Below are positions 59,538 through 64,000 of a stretch of 64,000 nucleotides of DNA, in pieces (position 1 is the first letter of the stretch; each line of letters starts with the position of its first letter). The notes beneath the pieces are model-generated. The model was not told the DNA's origin. It saw nothing but the letters and a program-made list of their open reading frames with translations, and did no database searches. Source of the DNA: Apiotrichum sp. Y4204 (Eukaryota; Basidiomycota; Tremellomycetes; Trichosporonales; Trichosporonaceae); the NCBI GenBank assembly GCA_025531455.1, contig JAMYHL010000005.1, forward strand, positions 62,001 to 126,000, written 5' to 3'. The position numbers and the translations under genes are program-made.

Positions 59538-62500
59538 ATGTCGGATAGTGAGGCCTCCGAGTTCCGCTTCGATGAGAGCGACTCGGATGGCTATGTTGAA
59601 GCCATAAAGGAGAAGAAGGCTCCGGCAAAAAAGGCTGCACCCAAGGTAAGTTTGATGGTGCCTTGCATAGTCTCGTAACACGTACTGTTTTCTAGTTGTG
59701 ATGCTCATCATCATCACAGACTGCACCCAAGAAAGCTGCCACTACCAAGAAGGCTCCTCTTGGGGCGAAGAAGAATCTTCCCAACGACTCTGGCTCTGAT
59801 AATGAGGCCTCGAGTGCACCTTCCGTTGCAAAGCGTAAAGCGAGCGCCGACGATGATGTTGACATTGCTCCCGGAAAGCCCGCGACCAAGAAAACAGCAA
59901 GTGAAATGTACCAAAAGGCAAGTTACCGCACTTGGCAGCCGCAGCGGGATGCTTACATTTGGCAGTTGTCTCAACTGGAACATGTCCTCAAGCGTCCTGA
60001 TACTTATATTGGATCAGTTGAAGCCCACACGCAGCTTATGTGGGTGATGAACCCCGAAACTAAGGAGTTGGAGAACCGGTATGTTGTTAGGCGCCAACGC
60101 GGATACTGAGAGCTAGCACAATCACCTTTGTCCCCGGTTTCTTCAAGATCTTTGACGAAATTCTCGTCAATGCGGCTGATAACAAGATCAATGATCCGAC
60201 TATGGACATGATCAAGGTTGTTATCGACCGCGAAAAGAATCAAATCTCCGTCATGAACAACGGCAAGGGCATTCCCGTCGAGATGCATGCCAAGGAGGGA
60301 ATCATGATTCCGGAACTCATCTTTGGCAATCTGTTAGCTTCTTCGGAGGTGTAACATGCTGACATTCTCAGTCTCACTTCATCCAATTATGATGACGATC
60401 AAAAGAAGCTCACTGGTGGCCGTAACGGTTACGGTGCCAAGCTTGCAAACATCTACTCCACGGAGTTCAGTAAGTGAATGTTCGGGGAAGTTTATTGACC
60501 ATATCTAGTTGTCGAAACGGCCGACAAGTTGAATAAGAAGAAATACAAACAAATCTTCTCCAACAACATGACAAAGAAGGGGACGCCCAAAGTACGTCGA
60601 AAACTTTATCTTCCTCTTCATATGTTGATCTCCGAAGATTACAGAGAACAAGAAAGGCGAGGAATGGACAAAGATTACCTACACTCCGGATCTGGCTCGG
60701 TTTGGCATGACGGGCATTGATGATGACACATACTCGCTCCTCATGAAGCGTGTATATGACGTTGCTGGCACCGTCAAGAATATCAAGGTTGTTCTCAACG
60801 ATGAACGACTGAAGATCAAGGGCTTCAAACAAGTGCGTAATTGTTGTGGGCATAAAAGATTCACTCGCTGACATGAAAGTACGTTGAGATGTACCTCGCA
60901 GCTGGTCAGCCCGCACCTCCTGAAGGCGTTGCTGCTCCGAAGCCAGCTATCGTTTACGAATCGATTGGTCAACGCTGGGAGATTGCCTTTGCGCTTTCGG
61001 ATGGAGAGTTCAAACAAGTCTCTTTTGCCAACTCCATCGCTACAATCAAAGGTGGCACCCATGTGGATATGGTCGCAACGCAATTGGCCACCAAAGTGTG
61101 AGTTCTAAGTTGATGTTCAAACTTTTAACAGTACAGCCTCACCGCCGTAGCCAAGAAGAACAAGGCAGCCAAGGTTAAGCCAGCGCAGGTTAAGAACCAA
61201 ATGTGGATCTTCGTAAATGCTCTTGTTGAAAATCCCTCGTTTGACTCGCAAACGAAGGAGACTTTGACCCTCAAAGCCTCGGCTTTTGGAAGCAAGTGTG
61301 ACCTTTCCGAGGACTTTGTCAAGAAAGGTAGGCAGCATCCCCCGGTGCATCACGCTGACCCGCGTAGTCATTAAATCAGGGATCGTTGAGAACGTGCTTG
61401 AATATGCACGCTTCAAGCAGGATCAGCAGCTTAAGAAAACGGACGGTGCAAAGCGGAGCCGAATCAACGGTATCGCAAAGCTCGATGACGCCAACTGGGC
61501 TGGTGGCAGGAAGGCAACACAGTGCACTCTCATTCTTACTGAAGGTGATTCAGCCAAATCCTTGGCGGTGTCAGGTCTCGGCGCGATTCAAGGACGTGAC
61601 ACCTTCGGTGTCTTCCCGCTCCGCGGAAAACTTCTCAACGTCCGCGAAGCCAGTCACGACCAGATCATGAAGAATACGGAAATCCAACATATCAAGACAA
61701 TTCTGGGTCTCAAGCACAACCACAACTACACGTCGACGGACAGCCTGCGCTATGGGCAGCTGATGATCATGACTGACCAGGTATGAGACTGGATTCCAGC
61801 ATGGATCGCCGCTGACTCCAAGGATCATGACGGATCGCACATCAAAGGTCTCATCATCAACTTCCTCGATCATTTCTACCCATCGCTCCTTCGCATACCC
61901 AATTTCCTGGTCGAGTTCATCACTCCGATTGTGAAAGTCTGGAAAGGCAAGGGCAAGAACGTGAACTCGCAGAAAGTGTTCTACACCATGCCGCAGTACG
62001 AAAAATGGAAAGAGGAGAACAACGGCGGTCGCGGGTGGGAGTCCAAGTACCTCAAGGGTTTGGGATCCAGCGGCGCCGCGGACGCCCATCGTTATTTCTC
62101 AGAAATTGAGCGGCACCGTCTCGCCTTTGAAACCATCAAGACCGAGGATCACAAGCTTCTCGATATGGCATTTAACAAAAAGAGGGCGGACGATCGTAAA
62201 GAATGGCTTCGTCAGTTCAAACCCGGCACCTATCTCGACCCCGATCTTAAGACCATTCCCATCGACGACTTCGTGAACAAGGAACTCATCCTCTTCTCCA
62301 TGGCCGACAACATTCGTTCTATACCATCGGTTGCGGATGGCCTCAAGCCTGGTCAACGCAAGGTCCTCTATGGCGCCTTCAAAAAGAAGATCACCTCTGA
62401 TCTGAAGGTTGCTCAGCTGAGTGGCTATGTTTCTGAGCAGACAGCATATCACCACGGCGAACAGAGTCTCCAGGCCACTATCGTGGGTCTCGCGCAAAAC

Positions 62501-64000
62501 TTTGTGGGCAGTAACAACATCAATCTCCTCGAGCCCAACGGTCAGTTTGGTACTCGCAATCAGGGAGGTAAGGATGCAGCGAGCGCTCGTTACATTTTCA
62601 CAAATATTCCCCGCATGACTCGCCTTCTCTTCCACAAGGACGACGATCCGATCCTCAACTATCTTGTTGAAGATGGTGAACAGATCGAGCCCGAGTACTA
62701 CCTCCCTACAGTACCCTTGGTTCTCGTCAACGGCGCCGATGGTATTGGTACAGGCTGGAGCACCTCAATTCCGAGCTACAACCCTGAAGACATTGTCGAC
62801 AATATCCGTCGTCTCATGCGCAACGAAGAGATGGAGAAGATGACTCCTTGGTTTCGCGGCTTTAAGGGTACCATCGAACGCGTTGATAATGACCGGTTCA
62901 AAGTCAGCGGTATTGCGACTAAGACGGACGATAAGACCATTGACATCACCGAGCTCCCCGTCCGCAAGTGGACTCAGGATTTCAAGGAGATGTTGGACGA
63001 AATGGCGAACCCCAGCAAGGACGGAAAGGACAACGCTGGTCCCGCTACGATCAAAGACTTTGAACAGCACCACACCGATTCGTCCGTTCACTTCAAGCTC
63101 CACATGACAGATGCGGGCATGAAGGCTGCTGAAGCCGAGGGATTGGATAAGCGATTCAAGCTAACTACGACGTGCGCCACCTCGAATATGGTATGCTTTG
63201 ATCTCAATGGCAAGATCAAGAAGTACTCGTCGCCGGAAGAAATTTTGCAAGACTTCTACCCTAAGCGTCTTGAATATTATGGTATTCGCAAACAGCACTT
63301 GGCCGACGAGCTGGACAGAGAATTCGACAGGCTGTCCAACCAGGCTCGCTTCATCACCATGATCATCCAAAAGGAATTGGTCATCGCTCAGAAGAAAAAG
63401 GCTGTCGTGGTTGCTGAGCTTCGCAAGCTCAAGTTCCGTCCATTCCCTCCAGGATCAAAACTACCCCAGACCGAATCTGCACCAACCGTGCAGGATGAGG
63501 ATGAAGAAGAGCAAGGTTCCGACAACGATTATGACTACCTCCTTAACATGGCTCTGAGCAGCTTGACCGCCGAGAAGGTACGGCGAAGCGTATTGACGAA
63601 TGCTGACAACATAGGTTGCCAAACTCCAAGCTCAACGCGACTTGAAGGAGGAGGAGCTTACTGCCTTGTTGAAGCGTACCCCCCATGATATTTGGAATCA
63701 GGATCTTGACGAATTTTTGGCTGAGTGGAAGGTGAGCTGCAATGATAGTGTATTCTCTAATCTGAACCAGACCACACTCGAAGCCGATGACGCCGCTGCC
63801 CGTGCTTCGAAGCCCAAGACCAAGGCGCAGGCCAAGCGGATCACGGCGGCTCGCAAGCGTGCCAAGGGCGAGGACACAGACGATTCTGAGGACGACTTCA
63901 AGCCTGCAAAGCCAAAGGCAACGAAGGTGTCAAAACCTAGAGCCCCTTCAAAGGCTACGGCATCGGCTGCCAAAACGGCGGTCGCGTCGGCGAGCACATC
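59538..64000 (+). CDS. TOP2: DNA topoisomerase II (3' end outside window)
   Basis: Multi-exon gene cut by the window edge. After an acidic and Lys-rich N-tail (MSDSEASEFRFDESDSDGY), the ATPase domain has LSQLEHVLKRPDTYIGSVEAH, KIFDEILVNAADNKIND, VMNNGKGIPVE, GGRNGYGAKLANIYS (Walker A-like loop) and the transducer QTK-type loop region (SFDSQTKETLTL). The TOPRIM domain starts LTEGDSAKSLAVSGL and continues MTDQ-DHDGSHIKGLIINF. The breakage-reunion core includes GQRKVLYGAFKK, the catalytic tyrosine in ASARYIFTNIPRMTRL (Tyr codon 62591-62593), and TVPLVLVNGADGIGTGWSTSIP. The tail seen at the edge is Lys/Asp/Ser-rich, as expected for the C-terminal regulatory domain. It decatenates chromosomes in replication and mitosis. 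Confidence 0.96.

Noticed and set aside
1..64000. tRNA genes, CRISPR arrays and transposons
   Set aside because: Looked for B-box-like GGTTCGA words on both strands, regular repeat-spacer arrays and transposase or reverse-transcriptase motifs; none was convincing by eye. A tRNAscan or RepeatMasker run would settle this.

Overview
This window is nuclear DNA of a fungus, most likely a basidiomycete yeast of the Tremellomycetes, and possibly Trichosporonales (inference). The reasons are the genes themselves (QCR2, 20S proteasome beta-3, DNA topoisomerase II, ORC3, P4 flippase, MICOS), the density of very short spliceosomal introns (about 31-60 bp, GTGAGT-like donors, CTGAC/CTAAC branch motifs, CAG/TAG acceptors) and a GC-rich composition. 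I see no bacterial operons, CRISPR arrays, rRNA, tRNA or transposase genes. Exon structures were built by hand; where junction coordinates are given, the summed exon length was checked to be a multiple of three.

Layout. 1-6.4 kb: tail of a possible upstream gene, RAD7 (minus), a 3.1 kb apparently non-coding gap, then a nine-exon small gene with micro-exons. 6.9-15.5 kb: a PPOX/FMN-binding-like protein (minus), a 3.8 kb gap with a pyrimidine-rich leader, a Gfd2-like RNase-H-fold protein and a GRF zinc-finger protein. 15.8-23.7 kb: a CDCA7-type zinc-finger protein, DNA polymerase kappa and QCR2, all minus. 23.7-30 kb: two long gaps around one secreted, probably GPI-anchored, low-complexity surface protein. 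30-40 kb: SGNH-fold membrane protein, ORC3, an XRCC2-like RecA ATPase, HAL2/MET22, PSMD9/Nas2 and a MIC26/27 MICOS subunit. 41-43.4 kb: a 677-residue unrecognised nuclear-looking protein (minus). 43.4-46.8 kb: gap. 46.8-64 kb: MSH4, proteasome beta-3, a RAD51C-type recombinase paralogue, a Drs2-class flippase, and TOP2, which runs off the right edge.

Themes. An unusual share of the genes act in genome maintenance: RAD7 and pol kappa (lesion recognition and bypass), XRCC2-like and RAD51C-like (homologous recombination), MSH4 (meiotic crossovers), ORC3 and TOP2 (replication and chromosome topology), a CDCA7-like factor and a GRF finger protein. The most striking small-scale signals are an MSH4 intron that folds into a near-complete hairpin joining its two splice sites, a gene containing 7-, 10- and 18-nt exons, and a proteasome gene whose first coding exon is only the ATG.
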